From assembly GCA_004379135.1 (NCBI GenBank), contig NBNI01000006.1, forward strand, positions 437,160 to 501,159: DNA of 64,000 bases, read 5' to 3'. The notes below the pieces were generated by a model, which was not told where the DNA came from, ran no database searches, and worked only from the letters and a program-made list of their open reading frames with translations. Source of the DNA: Acidimicrobiales bacterium mtb01 (GTDB lineage Bacteria > Actinomycetota > Acidimicrobiia > Acidimicrobiales > Ilumatobacteraceae). Both the position numbers and the translations under genes were made by a program. How positions within the stretch are numbered: position 1 is the stretch's first letter; each line of letters begins with the position of its first letter. Of this stretch, positions 26,528-35,864 are shown one piece after another.

Positions 26528-26722
26528 TCAGCCGAGATCCAGGTCGTTGGCCTTGCTGGTCACCTTGTTGGTGACGATCACGCCCACCGAGATGGCGAGA
26601 GCGATCAGGGCCGCGGCCAGTACGACGGTGGTCGCACTCACTTCTCCGCGGTCGCGATCGTTTTCACGCGAAGCGGCAAGACGGATGGAGTAGTACTCCC
26701 ACATTTGACGGAACTGATTCAT
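26528..26722 (-). CDS. Small Flp-type pilin candidate
   Basis: 64 residues: a polar N-terminal leader with DRDRG, then EVSATTVVLAAALIALAISVGVIV as the hydrophobic helix and a short tail. The position between tadC and the TadE genes and the size fit the major pilin; the +5 residue is Thr, not Glu, so cleavage by a standard prepilin peptidase is uncertain. AAAGGA lies 9 nt before the ATG at 26722, a stronger ribosome site than its neighbours have, in line with high expression. Confidence 0.68.
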   Translation of the reverse strand: MNQFRQMWEYYSIRLAASRENDRDRGEVSATTVVLAAALIALAISVGVIVTNKVTSKANDLDLG

Positions 26723-26766
26723 GGTTGTTGTCCTTTCTTGTTTGGTTTGTTGTTCACGAAGGTTCT

Positions 26767-27606
26767 TCAGAACCCTCGACTGATCAGGTGCATCGCGGGG
26801 TAACCCAGAAGCACCAGGAACGAAACGAACATCAGGACCATCGGAAGGCCCATCCGTTCGGTCGACGAGTTGGCCGAGGCTTCGATGTCGGCCATGTGCG
26901 ACGCGCGAAGCGACGCGGCTTTGGCAACGAGGGACGCCGTCATTCGGGCTCCCTGCTCGCCACCCAACTTCACGCTCGCCGCGAGTTCGGGGAGTTCGCG
27001 CAGACCCAGTTCGCGTCCGCGTTCGGCCAGGAGATCCCACGGTGAGCGGCGAGTCGAATGAGCCACCCGCAGCGCATCGGTCACCACATCGAACGTCGGC
27101 CCTCCACCCACACGAGCCGCCGCGCTCAACGCGGTCTCGATCCCGGCGCCGCCGGCCAGCATGATCGCCACCAGATCGAGATAGCCCGACAGCGAACTCC
27201 GCATCTCACGACGAAGTCGACGCGCCTTCTTGGCGAGGGTCAGGCTCGGCAGCCACAGACCGAGCGCAGCTCCTCCGATGACGAACACGACGACGCCGAT
27301 CGGCGGAAGCGACACCCCGCCCATGCTCATGACCACTCCGCTGACGACGGGAAGAACGGCCAACGAGGTTCCGCAGACGAGTCGCTCGAACACCTGGCGT
27401 TCGGGTGTGGTTCCGGTGACCATGAGATCGGCGTGAGCCGGCGGAAACACGCTCGCCAGAGCGGTCACCAGCGGCCTGGTCGCGGCTTGATCTACGAATC
27501 CAGGCGAGTAGCGATCGAGGGCCAGGCTGAGACGCGGCCCGCGCAGGGCGCTCAGGACGAGAAGAGCACCCACACCCGCCATCGACCCCAACAGCGCATT
27601 CATCAC
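26767..27606 (-). CDS. tadC: Tad secretion inner-membrane protein TadC
   Basis: About 279 residues with a type II secretion F-domain (SGYLDLVAIMLAGGAGIETALSAAA region) flanked by hydrophobic helices at both ends. Works with TadB as the membrane platform for pilus assembly. GTG at 27606 overlaps the TadB stop (GTGA); an ATG follows at 27603. The pilin gene lies 44 bp downstream. Confidence 0.85.
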   Translation of the reverse strand: MMNALLGSMAGVGALLVLSALRGPRLSLALDRYSPGFVDQAATRPLVTALASVFPPAHADLMVTGTTPERQVFERLVCGTSLAVLPVVSGVVMSMGGVSLPPIGVVVFVIGGAALGLWLPSLTLAKKARRLRREMRSSLSGYLDLVAIMLAGGAGIETALSAAARVGGGPTFDVVTDALRVAHSTRRSPWDLLAERGRELGLRELPELAASVKLGGEQGARMTASLVAKAASLRASHMADIEASANSSTERMGLPMVLMFVSFLVLLGYPAMHLISRGF

Positions 27607-28307
27607 GACCGTGCTCCTTCCGAACGAACGAAGCGCGGTGCGACGTCGATACGGGACAATTTCTGCATGCCCACGAGCGAGACGCCGAAGAGGACCGCCA
27701 CCAGTGCGAGAACCACGGCCCCTTCCGGTGATCCGTACGGACTCAGGTAGGAGCGATTGAAGACGAAGAGCACGGCCACGAAGAGAACGATCACGACCGA
27801 GATGATGCGAACCGCGCTTCGTGTGCGGGCCCGTGACACCCAGATGCGCCGCTGCATGGCAACGTCGTCGCGACAGCTGCTCGCCAACTGATCGAGCAGG
27901 GCGCCCATGTCACGTACTTGCTGCTCGGCGGCGACGATGAGCGCGGCGCTCACGAAGTCACAGGTGGGGTGATCGACCTCGTCGGCGAACTGGCGAGCGG
28001 CGGACGGCAGCGAGGCGAACGACAGTCGCGAAGCGAAGCGCGCGACTGCATCGCGAATGACATCGGGAGCCGTTTCGGCTGTCACGACCAACGCTTGTTC
28101 GAGGCCCCGCGAACCGGCCAAGGTGTCGCGCAATTGCTCGATCCATACGGCCAGACCCTCGCTGAGGGCGGCTTCGTCCCGCCGAGGACGCCGAGGCGAA
28201 CGCGATGTCGACACCGTCGCCGGACGAAGACCGCGCAAACCCGCCAGAAGGGAGAGAACCCCGACTCCGGCGCCGGCGCCGGCCACGACCGCCACGGCGA
28301 CGCTCAC
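27603..28307 (-). CDS. tadB: Tad secretion inner-membrane protein TadB
   Basis: 234 residues from the GTG at 28307 that overlaps the TadA stop. F-domain core (WIEQLRDTLAGSRGLEQAL; CRDDVAMQRR) and two C-terminal hydrophobic helices. Partner of TadC. An apparent extension upstream would run inside tadA in another frame and is rejected. Confidence 0.85.
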   Translation of the reverse strand: MSVAVAVVAGAGAGVGVLSLLAGLRGLRPATVSTSRSPRRPRRDEAALSEGLAVWIEQLRDTLAGSRGLEQALVVTAETAPDVIRDAVARFASRLSFASLPSAARQFADEVDHPTCDFVSAALIVAAEQQVRDMGALLDQLASSCRDDVAMQRRIWVSRARTRSAVRIISVVIVLFVAVLFVFNRSYLSPYGSPEGAVVLALVAVLFGVSLVGMQKLSRIDVAPRFVRSEGARS

Positions 28308-29578
28308 GACCACACCGCCGCAGCCGACGGGAAACCGTGCTGTTCCAGGACGTCGCGCAGGTCTCCCGTCATCGGGAACGCGGGCACCGCCGATCCGTCG
28401 TCCACCACGCGGAAGATCTCGTTGGACACGATGCGCGGGCCGTCGGCGTCGACGACCTCCCGCACGCTCGTGATCCGACGACGCCCATCGACGATCTCGA
28501 TGTGCACGACGATGTGCACCGCGTTGGCAATCACCAGATTCACGACATCGACGGGCAAACCAGTGTTGGCCATCGACACGTAGGCGGCCAACTTCGCGAA
28601 GACAGCGCGCGTGGAGTCGGCGTGCAACGTGCACATCGAGCCGTTGTTGCCCTGGCTCATGGCCAGGAGCATGGGGAAGGCCTCGGCGCCGCGTACCTCA
28701 CCGACGATCACTCGATCCGGATCCATGCGGAGAGCCATGCGAGTGAGATCGGCCAAGGTGATCTCACCGTGACCCTCGATGTTGGCCGGACGGGATTGCA
28801 GGATGTCGTGATCGGGATGGAGATCGCCGAATCGATCGAGGCCCAACTCGTAGGCGTCTTCGATGGTGACGATCCGTTCCTGAACCGGGATCTCGTTCAT
28901 CAAGGCGCGAAGAAGCGTCGTCTTGCCCGAGCCGGTACCGCCGGCGATGACGATGTTCCGACGAGCGCGCACCGCCGACGCGAAGAAGTCGACGAGCTCG
29001 CCCGTGAGGAGACCCGTCGACTGGAGTTGCGACAAAGACGACAGGTGGAATTGGTGCTTGCGGATCACCAGCGAGGGCGTCGTGGAAACATCCATGACGG
29101 CGAAGAGTCGGCTGCCGTCCTCGAGACACAGGTTGCACTCCACCGTGGAGGCGTCGAACCGGCGCTCCCCTTTCGACGACCGGGAGGCGGCATTTCGAAC
29201 GAGATCGACGAGTTCGTCGGGTGAAGCAACGACCGGATCGAGTTCTCGACGCGATCCGTCACGGAGCTTCACCCACACCGGACTCGCGCCGCGAACATGG
29301 ATGTCGGTGATCTCGGGATCGTCGAGCAACTTCTGCAACGGCCCGAGTCCGAAGAGATGGTCGATGACCTCCTTGGTCAACCGGTCCTCATCGGCGACCG
29401 TCAGAAGCGATTCTCCGCCCAGGAGTCGGCGCGAGGCTTCGGCATCGAAGAATCGGGCGAGCGTCGCCCTGATCGCTGTTTCACCGTTCGTCGCGTCGGC
29501 CGACGGATCGCGACGAGCCTCGGCGAGCCTTTCGCCGGCCAGACGACGCAATTGGAGAACGAGTTCTTCGCCGCTCAC
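28304..29578 (-). CDS. tadA: Tad pilus assembly ATPase TadA/CpaF
   Basis: 424 residues. Hexameric secretion ATPase powering pilus extension and perhaps retraction. Walker A GGTGSGKTT at 213-221; the region MDPDRVIVGEVRGAEAF is the Walker B; GSMCTLHADS is the His box. Starts with GTG at 29578, 1 nt after the upstream stop. Full-length CpaF-type enzyme. Confidence 0.95.
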   Translation of the reverse strand: MSGEELVLQLRRLAGERLAEARRDPSADATNGETAIRATLARFFDAEASRRLLGGESLLTVADEDRLTKEVIDHLFGLGPLQKLLDDPEITDIHVRGASPVWVKLRDGSRRELDPVVASPDELVDLVRNAASRSSKGERRFDASTVECNLCLEDGSRLFAVMDVSTTPSLVIRKHQFHLSSLSQLQSTGLLTGELVDFFASAVRARRNIVIAGGTGSGKTTLLRALMNEIPVQERIVTIEDAYELGLDRFGDLHPDHDILQSRPANIEGHGEITLADLTRMALRMDPDRVIVGEVRGAEAFPMLLAMSQGNNGSMCTLHADSTRAVFAKLAAYVSMANTGLPVDVVNLVIANAVHIVVHIEIVDGRRRITSVREVVDADGPRIVSNEIFRVVDDGSAVPAFPMTGDLRDVLEQHGFPSAAAVWS

Positions 29579-29579
29579 T

Positions 29580-30257
29580 TCAGACCGCCTCGGCCAGAGC
29601 CGCGATCGGCTCGTCGGACAGCGATGCGACCGCCTTGCGGAGTCTCGAACTGCTCTTCGGATTGTCGGGCAGCAGGTCGGCGATGACGGGCCACTCGATC
29701 GCCCGATCGACTTCCGACGTTCCGTAGCGCCCTCCGGCTGCGAGAACCGACCACGCGCCGAGACCGCGCAGGTGATCGGCCCGGTGGACGACCGACACGA
29801 TGTCCTCGAGATCGGTGCGGGTGACCAGCAGTCGACGGTGGGCCGCGACGACGAGAGCGTTGGCCGGCGAGTCGGGACGGACCCGGCCGACGTCGACGAT
29901 CACATCGGTTCCCACAAGCGACTCGATCGCCTCGGCACGGGTGGCCAGCACGGTGAGCGCGGCCATCACCGGTTCGGCCGCCGGTGGGGCGACGACCACC
30001 CCGACCTGCGACGAATACGTCCGTACGACCGAGGAGCGATCGAAGTCGCCTGACGAATGACCGCGCAGAGCAGCGGCCAGTTCGACGAGACCGGGCCGAA
30101 CGTCCCAGTCGTGACGAGCCGCCAAGCGGCCACCGTCCGGATCAGCCTCGATGACGGTCACGGGTCGCGGCCACAGGGAGGCGACGTGCAGGGAAACCGT
30201 GGCGAGATCCATCAATCCGCCGGTGGTCGCGGTGATGAGCAACGTCATCTCAGCCAC
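29580..30257 (-). CDS. TadZ/CpaE-like MinD-fold protein with degenerate P-loop
   Basis: 225 residues of MinD/ParA-like pattern (VTVIEADPDGGRLAARHDW, then VIVDVGRV), but the Walker A loop is replaced by TATTGGLMDLAT with no KGGxGK(T/S). CpaE/TadZ proteins target the Tad apparatus to its site in the cell, and some lose ATPase activity. Overlaps cpaB by 8 bp and sits 1 nt before tadA. Confidence 0.75.
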   Translation of the reverse strand: MAEMTLLITATTGGLMDLATVSLHVASLWPRPVTVIEADPDGGRLAARHDWDVRPGLVELAAALRGHSSGDFDRSSVVRTYSSQVGVVVAPPAAEPVMAALTVLATRAEAIESLVGTDVIVDVGRVRPDSPANALVVAAHRRLLVTRTDLEDIVSVVHRADHLRGLGAWSVLAAGGRYGTSEVDRAIEWPVIADLLPDNPKSSSRLRKAVASLSDEPIAALAEAV

Positions 30258-30906
30258 CCACTTTCACGAGGTGCATCTCGTCGTGGCCGATGAACGATTC
30301 GATCGACGACAACGGAACACGCAGTGTGACCGAACGTTCTTTCATCAAGTCGTCGGGTGCCGAAACTCCCCACACCGAGACGTCGAAAGGAAGTGCCGTG
30401 GTGGTGCTGATGCCCTCCACCGACTGGTCGATCACGACGACCGACACGACGTCCCCCGGCACGAGATCGACCGGGGCCTGATTCAGTCCGACCACGATTC
30501 CAACCAACCCCTCGCTCGCATCGAGCGGTGTCACGTCGCTGAGCAGCGAGGCCGACAGGGGCGTACCGGCTCGAACGTCAATCGTCGTGCGCATCCCGAT
30601 CACCTCGGCCGCCAATGTTTCGGGGAGGACCGCCAAGGCCTCCGACGACGAGACGGCCACCAGACTCATATCGCTTTCGGACACGACGACGCCGGCCGGG
30701 AGATCGCGACTCGAGACCAGAACTCTTCGGCCGGAGTCGGAGTCGCCACCGAGGGCCACGAATGCGGCGATCGACGAGGCGATGACCGCGAGACCGATGG
30801 CCACCTCGGGTACGCGGACCCCACGTCGACGAATCGGTTCGGCCACCGCACGTCCGAGCGAGGCAACCCTCGGATTGCTCGATACCGCTGTGATGATGTT
30901 TCCCAT
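30250..30906 (-). CDS. RcpC/CpaB-like pilus assembly protein
   Basis: 218 residues from ATG 30906. One hydrophobic helix (about 36-54) follows a basic N-terminus; then a SAF domain (VLVSSRDLPAGVVVSESDM, MRTTIDVRAGTPLSASLL) as in CpaB. An earlier ATG at 30945 is less likely, because GAGGGGG lies 5 nt before 30906. First gene of the Tad run on this strand. Confidence 0.82.
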   Translation of the reverse strand: MGNIITAVSSNPRVASLGRAVAEPIRRRGVRVPEVAIGLAVIASSIAAFVALGGDSDSGRRVLVSSRDLPAGVVVSESDMSLVAVSSSEALAVLPETLAAEVIGMRTTIDVRAGTPLSASLLSDVTPLDASEGLVGIVVGLNQAPVDLVPGDVVSVVVIDQSVEGISTTTALPFDVSVWGVSAPDDLMKERSVTLRVPLSSIESFIGHDEMHLVKVGG

Positions 30907-30992
30907 GTCGCCCCCTCGAAGCGATCGCAGTGATGTGGACATCACCGTGCTCGGAAGCGACTTGACGTTCGATAGGCCGTTCGACCCACCGA

Positions 30993-30998
30993 TAGCCT
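30993..30998 (+). promoter_or_regulatory. Putative -10 box of a leaderless promoter (map)
   Basis: TAGCCT ends 6 nt before the GTG at 31005, with no ribosome site. Confidence 0.45.
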
Positions 30999-31004
30999 GA
31001 ACGC

Positions 31005-31985
31005 GTGTCCATCGACTCGCGCACTCCCCCGGCCCAGTTGCCGCAGTCGAACGACCCGTGCTGGTGCGGATCGGGGCGGCGTTACAAGCGCTGCCACAAG
31101 GGTCTCGAAGGCCGCATCACACCCGGCGTGATCTCACCCATGCGTGCGGTTCCATCGAACATCGCCCGGCCTCCCTACGCCGACACCGGCAAGGTCACGC
31201 GATGGGACGAACCGCGCGTCAAGTCACCCGATGTCATCGCGCGCATGCGAGTGGCCTGCGACATGGCGGCCGACATCCTTCGAATGGCCGGCGAATTCGT
31301 CCGACCCGGCATCTCCACCAACGACATCGACGTGTTCGTGCACGACCTCACGATCGAGCGCGGTGCGTATCCGAGTCCGCTCAACTACCACGGATATCCG
31401 AAGAGCGTGTGCACATCGGTCAACGAAGTGATCTGCCACGGAATTCCCGATTCCACGGTTCTCCACGAAGGCGACATCATCAACCTCGATGTCACGTGTT
31501 ATGTCGATGGCGTCCACGGCGACACCAACGCCACGTTCTTCGTGGGGAACGTCGATGACGAGAACCGTCGGCTCGTGCGCGTCACCGAGGAGTGCACCTG
31601 GAAGGGAATCGGTGCGGTCAAACCCGATCGTCCGCTGTCCGACATCGGCAAGGCGATCGAGGACCACGCCAACAAGCACAAACTCGGAGTCGTGCGCGCC
31701 TTCATCGGCCACGGGATCGGCGAACAGTTCCACACCGACGTGCAAGTTCTCCACTACTACGACGCGCGGAACAACATGATCATGAAGCCCGGCATGGTGT
31801 TCACCATCGAGCCGATGATCACCCTCGGAACCTGGCAGCACAAGATGTGGGACGACGACTGGACCGCGGTGACCGCCGATGGCAAGCGGACGGCCCAGTT
31901 CGAGCACACGGTGCTCGTGACCGAGACCGGTGTCGACGTGCTCACGGCCGGTCCGAAGGCCGTGTCGCCCCGCGATCCATCCTGA
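31005..31985 (+). CDS. map: Type I methionine aminopeptidase with SEC-C motif
   Basis: 326 residues. Removes initiator Met from nascent proteins. The N-terminus carries a zinc SEC-C motif, CWCGSGRRYKRCH (C19, C21, C30, H31), which in other proteins binds the ribosome or SecB. Metal ligands are visible: LDVTCYVDGVHGD (two Asp), GHGIGEQFH (His), FTIEPM (Glu) and QFEHTVLV (Glu). Leaderless GTG predicted. It diverges from the Tad locus. Confidence 0.95.
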   Translation: MSIDSRTPPAQLPQSNDPCWCGSGRRYKRCHKGLEGRITPGVISPMRAVPSNIARPPYADTGKVTRWDEPRVKSPDVIARMRVACDMAADILRMAGEFVRPGISTNDIDVFVHDLTIERGAYPSPLNYHGYPKSVCTSVNEVICHGIPDSTVLHEGDIINLDVTCYVDGVHGDTNATFFVGNVDDENRRLVRVTEECTWKGIGAVKPDRPLSDIGKAIEDHANKHKLGVVRAFIGHGIGEQFHTDVQVLHYYDARNNMIMKPGMVFTIEPMITLGTWQHKMWDDDWTAVTADGKRTAQFEHTVLVTETGVDVLTAGPKAVSPRDPS

Positions 31986-32017
31986 CCGGCGAGTCGTCGC
32001 CGACCCCGCTCGACCCC

Positions 32018-32023
32018 TAGCGT
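32018..32023 (+). promoter_or_regulatory. Putative -10 box of a leaderless promoter (coaA)
   Basis: TAGCGT ends 8 nt before the GTG at 32032; no ribosome site. Confidence 0.4.
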
Positions 32024-32031
32024 GAGCGTCC

Positions 32032-32958
32032 GTGAGCGAGCGCTACGTCTCCTTCGACCGGGCCCAGTGGGCCGAATTGCGCGCCGCCACACCCATGACG
32101 ATGCGCGAGTCCGATCTCGAAAGCCTGCGTGGCATCAATGAACGCATCGACCTCGACGAAGTGGTCGCGGTGTATCTCCCCCTCACTCGCCTCCTCAATC
32201 TCTACGTGTCAGCGACGCAGAACCTGCACAAGGTGTCGGCCACGTTCCTCGGAACGCTGGCTCCCAAGGTTCCGTACGTGATCGGCGTGGCCGGAAGCGT
32301 CGCGGTCGGCAAGAGCACGTTCGCGCGTATTCTGCAGGCGTTGCTCGCGCGTTGGCCCGACCATCCGAAGGTCGACCTCATCACCACCGACGGCTTCTTG
32401 CACCCCAACCGTGTGCTCGAGGAACGCGGGATCATGAACCGCAAAGGGTTCCCCGAGAGTTACGACACGCGTGAACTTCTCCGCTTCCTTCGCGAACTCA
32501 AGAGTGGTCGGGCGTCGGTCGAGGCTCCGGTGTACAGCCACGTCGTCTACGACATCGTCGAAGGCGACCGCATCGCGGTGTGCCAACCCGACATCTTGAT
32601 CCTCGAGGGTCTCAATGTCCTCCAAGTGGGCGCCCCCGGATCCGACGCCACCGAGTTCGTGAGCGACTACTTCGACTTCTCCATCTACATCGACGCCGAG
32701 GAGTCAGACATCGAAGCGTGGTACGTGCAGCGATTCCTTTCGCTGCGCGACTCGGTCTTCCAGGACCCGAACAGCTTCTTCCGGCACTACGCCCACCTCA
32801 CCCAGGAGGAAGCGGTGGCGACGGCCCGATTCATCTGGAAAGAGATCAACGGTCTCAATCTCCGCGAGAACATCGAACCGACCCGCGACCGCGCCTCGCT
32901 CATCCTGCGCAAGGGTGGCGACCACCGCGTGAGCGATGTTCGTCTCCGCAAGCTCTGA
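32032..32958 (+). CDS. coaA: Type I pantothenate kinase
   Basis: 308 residues, first step of coenzyme A synthesis. P-loop [22 protein letters not shown] and KGFPESYD segments are diagnostic of CoaA. Full length. Starts with GTG 32032. An exported protein follows 32 bp later. Confidence 0.97.
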   Translation: MSERYVSFDRAQWAELRAATPMTMRESDLESLRGINERIDLDEVVAVYLPLTRLLNLYVSATQNLHKVSATFLGTLAPKVPYVIGVAGSVAVGKSTFARILQALLARWPDHPKVDLITTDGFLHPNRVLEERGIMNRKGFPESYDTRELLRFLRELKSGRASVEAPVYSHVVYDIVEGDRIAVCQPDILILEGLNVLQVGAPGSDATEFVSDYFDFSIYIDAEESDIEAWYVQRFLSLRDSVFQDPNSFFRHYAHLTQEEAVATARFIWKEINGLNLRENIEPTRDRASLILRKGGDHRVSDVRLRKL

Positions 32959-32990
32959 CCGATACGACACCCTTCTGACAAACTGACTCG

Positions 32991-33725
32991 GTGGCCAACC
33001 GGGCGAAGAAGAAGTCGCGAGCCAAGAAGAGGTCCGCTCGGTCGTCGCGACCCGGTGCCTCGTCGCGTCTGCCCGTCATCCTTCTTCTTCTGGGTGCCCT
33101 GGGGGTGGGTGGTCTCCTCGTGGTGTCCGAGCGCTCCGATCGCACTCCGGCCAGCACCGCTGCTCCCGCGTCCGAGCCGGTCGGCGCGACGAACCCGCTC
33201 ACCGTCGACACCGCGGCGCCATCCGTGACGATCGGATCCGTCGCTCCCCCCGTCACCATCTCCGACGAACAGATCGGTGATCTCACCGACGAATCCGAGT
33301 TGCCCGACTTCACGCCGGTGGCCCCGCCCGAGGTGCCGGCGGCACTCGCACCGCTCCCCGCCACGGCCGCGTCCACCGGGCGCATCGACGGCGATCTCCC
33401 CGACGGCTTCTACCTGGGCTTCGTCCAAGGAGCCTTCGACGACGACGGCGAATACATCGCCTGGCGCATCGGCTCGACCGACGGCCCCACCTATCCGGCG
33501 TTCGTGAGCGACATGATCTTCACCTCGGTGCGGGTCGACGCTCGTGGTGCCGACCACCCCGGATCGGCGTCCCTCCAACCCCCGAGGCTCTGGCAGTTGC
33601 TGGCCGACGGAGGCGCCACGGTGGCGATTCCCGAATCCGACGATCTCGTCATCCTCGACGGGCCGTATCTCCTCACCGTGGTCAGCGGGTCCGTGATCGC
33701 CGCCGAGGAAATTCGTCCATCATGA
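32991..33725 (+). CDS. Hypothetical exported/anchored protein
   Basis: 244 residues. Lys/Arg-rich start (about 1-26), one hydrophobic helix (27-45), then a Thr/Pro-rich stretch and a globular end. Domain not recognised. The GTG at 32991 has a weak CAAACT box 6 nt before it (one mismatch to TANNNT). Confidence 0.6.
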   Translation: MANRAKKKSRAKKRSARSSRPGASSRLPVILLLLGALGVGGLLVVSERSDRTPASTAAPASEPVGATNPLTVDTAAPSVTIGSVAPPVTISDEQIGDLTDESELPDFTPVAPPEVPAALAPLPATAASTGRIDGDLPDGFYLGFVQGAFDDDGEYIAWRIGSTDGPTYPAFVSDMIFTSVRVDARGADHPGSASLQPPRLWQLLADGGATVAIPESDDLVILDGPYLLTVVSGSVIAAEEIRPS

Positions 33726-33759
33726 GCACACTTCACCGTCTTCGGAGCGTTCACACATC

Positions 33760-34968
33760 ATGAACATCGTCTTGTCCATTGCCGTCGTCGTCCTGGCTGC
33801 CGTCGTCGTCCTGCTCGCTCTGCGAAACCGAGCTCCGATCACACCGGCCGCCACGGCACCCACCACACCCCCGGTCGACCCGGCTGTCCTTCAAGCCGAG
33901 GTCGCCAAAACGGTCTCGTCCGCACTCACCGACGCACTCACCCGAATGAACGACGAAGCGCGCAAGACGCGCGAAGAGACCATCAAGCTGGCCACCGACA
34001 TGGTCACCAAGGCCGGCTCCGAGCAAATCGGAACGAAGAGCGATCTCATCGACCAGCGTCTGTCCACGGTCGCCGAGCAGGTCACGAAGAAGATGGGCGA
34101 GATCGATCGAGCTCTGCTCGATCTTCGCGAGAGCACGTCGAAACAGTACGGAACCGTCGAACAGGCGGTGGCCGCACTGACCCAGCGAACCGACAAACTC
34201 AACGACGTCCTGTCGAGTTCACAGGCCCGCGGCCAGTGGGGCGAGCGCCTTGCCGAAGACATGCTGAGAGCAGCCGGTTTCGTCGAGGGAATCAACTATT
34301 CGAAGCAGTCGATCATCGACGGTGGAGGACGCCCCGACTATCGCTTCGATATCCCGCCCGACCGCGTTCTGTTCATGGACGTCAAGTTCCCGCTCGACAA
34401 GTACGCCGAATTCGTTTCGGCTCCAACCGAGCAACTGAAGACGGTCGGCAAGGACGCATTCATTCGGGCCGTGAAGGACCGCGTGGTCGAACTGGCCAAG
34501 CGCGACTACGTCGACAAAAGTGCCGACAACACCGTCGACTACGTGCTCATGTTCATTCCCAACGAAAGCATCAGCGGTTTCGTCCACGAGGCCGATCCCA
34601 CGCTCATCGACTTCGCTCTCGAGCGCAAGGTCGTGCTCTGCTCGCCCCTCACCCTTTATGCGTTTCTCGCGGTCATTCGCCAGGCCACCGATGCGTTCCA
34701 CACCGAGAAGACCGCCGCCGAGATCATGCAGCTCGTCAATCTGTTCCAACGACAGTGGGATGAGTACACCAAGGCTGTCGACAAGGTGGAGAAGTCGTTC
34801 CAGACGCTCGAGGCCGACCTGGCGTCCATCAACACCAGCGGGACCCGCTACAACAAGCTCAACGCTCAGGTGAAGAAGATCGAGAAGCTCCGCAAGCGCC
34901 AAGGTATTCAAGAGTTGGCGGCGGCTGAGGTCGAAATCGTCGAAGTCGACGACGAAGCCGACGACTGA
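33760..34968 (+). CDS. rmuC: RmuC-family DNA recombination protein
   Basis: 402 residues. N-terminal membrane helix (about 3-22), long coiled coil (about 50-150), then a RmuC domain with GQWGERLAEDMLRAAGF and MDVKFPLDKYAEF, a nuclease-fold family linked to limiting inversions and DNA processing. Role in actinobacteria is not settled. The stop directly abuts the convergent HD gene with no spacer. Confidence 0.88.
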   Translation: MNIVLSIAVVVLAAVVVLLALRNRAPITPAATAPTTPPVDPAVLQAEVAKTVSSALTDALTRMNDEARKTREETIKLATDMVTKAGSEQIGTKSDLIDQRLSTVAEQVTKKMGEIDRALLDLRESTSKQYGTVEQAVAALTQRTDKLNDVLSSSQARGQWGERLAEDMLRAAGFVEGINYSKQSIIDGGGRPDYRFDIPPDRVLFMDVKFPLDKYAEFVSAPTEQLKTVGKDAFIRAVKDRVVELAKRDYVDKSADNTVDYVLMFIPNESISGFVHEADPTLIDFALERKVVLCSPLTLYAFLAVIRQATDAFHTEKTAAEIMQLVNLFQRQWDEYTKAVDKVEKSFQTLEADLASINTSGTRYNKLNAQVKKIEKLRKRQGIQELAAAEVEIVEVDDEADD

Positions 34969-35565
34969 TCATTCGGCCCGCAGATGCCCGCGCTCGTGGG
35001 CATCGCGGATGATCTGCTGCGTGTGCACCCATAGTGCGTCGGCGCCATCGCCGATCGGCGAGAGGCGCTTGACGGCTTGCGGCACGGTCACACCATGCCG
35101 TTTCCACGGCGACTCTTCGCCGGCCTGGTGGTTGAGCATCGCAGGTTGCAGTCGGTCGACAGCGTTGGCGAAACGGCTTTCGGCCGTCTCTTGCGCCTCG
35201 TACTCCTCCCATAGGCCCCAGAAGTAATCGGCCTGGTCGGGTGGCAGGAGCCCGAAGAGTCGTTCGGCGGCCTTTCGCTCGCGATCCTCCTTGTCGGCGT
35301 ACGCGGTGGTGTCGTAGGCGAACGTGTCGCCGGCGTCGATCTCCACGATGTCGTGAACCAAGCACAACGCCAGAACATGGAACAGATCGACGTCGGCATT
35401 GCTCCACTCGGCCAGCACGAGTGCGTACATCGCCAAGTGCCACGAATGCTCGGCCGTGTTCTCGCGGCGTGAGCCGCCCGTGATGTGGGTTTGTCGCTCG
35501 ACCTGCTTCAAGCGGTCGATCTCGAGAAGGAACTCGAGTTGCCGGCTCAGCCGTTCGTCGCTCAC
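34969..35565 (-). CDS. HD-domain phosphohydrolase (YfbR-like)
   Basis: 198 residues. Metal-binding HD pattern: TAEHSWH, LVHDIVEIDAGD and a later ANAVDRLQP. Similar to 5'-deoxynucleotidase YfbR/HDDC2 proteins that hydrolyse deoxynucleoside monophosphates. GTG start at 35565; adjoins a small membrane gene 7 bp upstream. No gap to rmuC. Confidence 0.85.
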   Translation of the reverse strand: MSDERLSRQLEFLLEIDRLKQVERQTHITGGSRRENTAEHSWHLAMYALVLAEWSNADVDLFHVLALCLVHDIVEIDAGDTFAYDTTAYADKEDRERKAAERLFGLLPPDQADYFWGLWEEYEAQETAESRFANAVDRLQPAMLNHQAGEESPWKRHGVTVPQAVKRLSPIGDGADALWVHTQQIIRDAHERGHLRAE

Positions 35566-35572
35566 GACGCCA

Positions 35573-35779
35573 TCAACCCGAGATCAACGAGGCGAGCGAC
35601 CAGATCGCTGCCACCAATCCGACCAGGGCCATGCCCACGCTGCGCACCACCGGAGCTCGCTCGAGATCGCCTTCCTTGGCAGCCGGCGGCGGCTTCACGA
35701 CCGCCAGCAGATTGCCGGCGAACAAGGCCCCGCCGAGGGCCAGCACCAGCCAGGCCAGGAGGTCTTCGCCGAGGAACAT
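35573..35779 (-). CDS. Small two-helix membrane protein
   Basis: 68 residues, two hydrophobic helices (LLAWLVLALGGALFAGNLLAV and VGMALVGLVAAIWSLASLI) joined by a charged loop. Start at 35779, where CAGAAT ends 6 nt upstream (one mismatch from the leaderless box); a longer start at 35866 would overlap the divergent gene. Function unknown. Confidence 0.6.
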   Translation of the reverse strand: MFLGEDLLAWLVLALGGALFAGNLLAVVKPPPAAKEGDLERAPVVRSVGMALVGLVAAIWSLASLISG

Positions 35780-35864
35780 CGCTTCATTCTGCCAGCGTCG
35801 GACCCACGCCGGTTGGCTCGGGTCGCGTGCGAAAACAACGGCGGGAATCGGTAAGACTGCGCCC

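Noticed and set aside
23305-30906. Tad locus as a recent mobile island
   Set aside because: No integrase, transposase, tRNA junction or direct repeats at its edges, and codon use looks like its neighbours.
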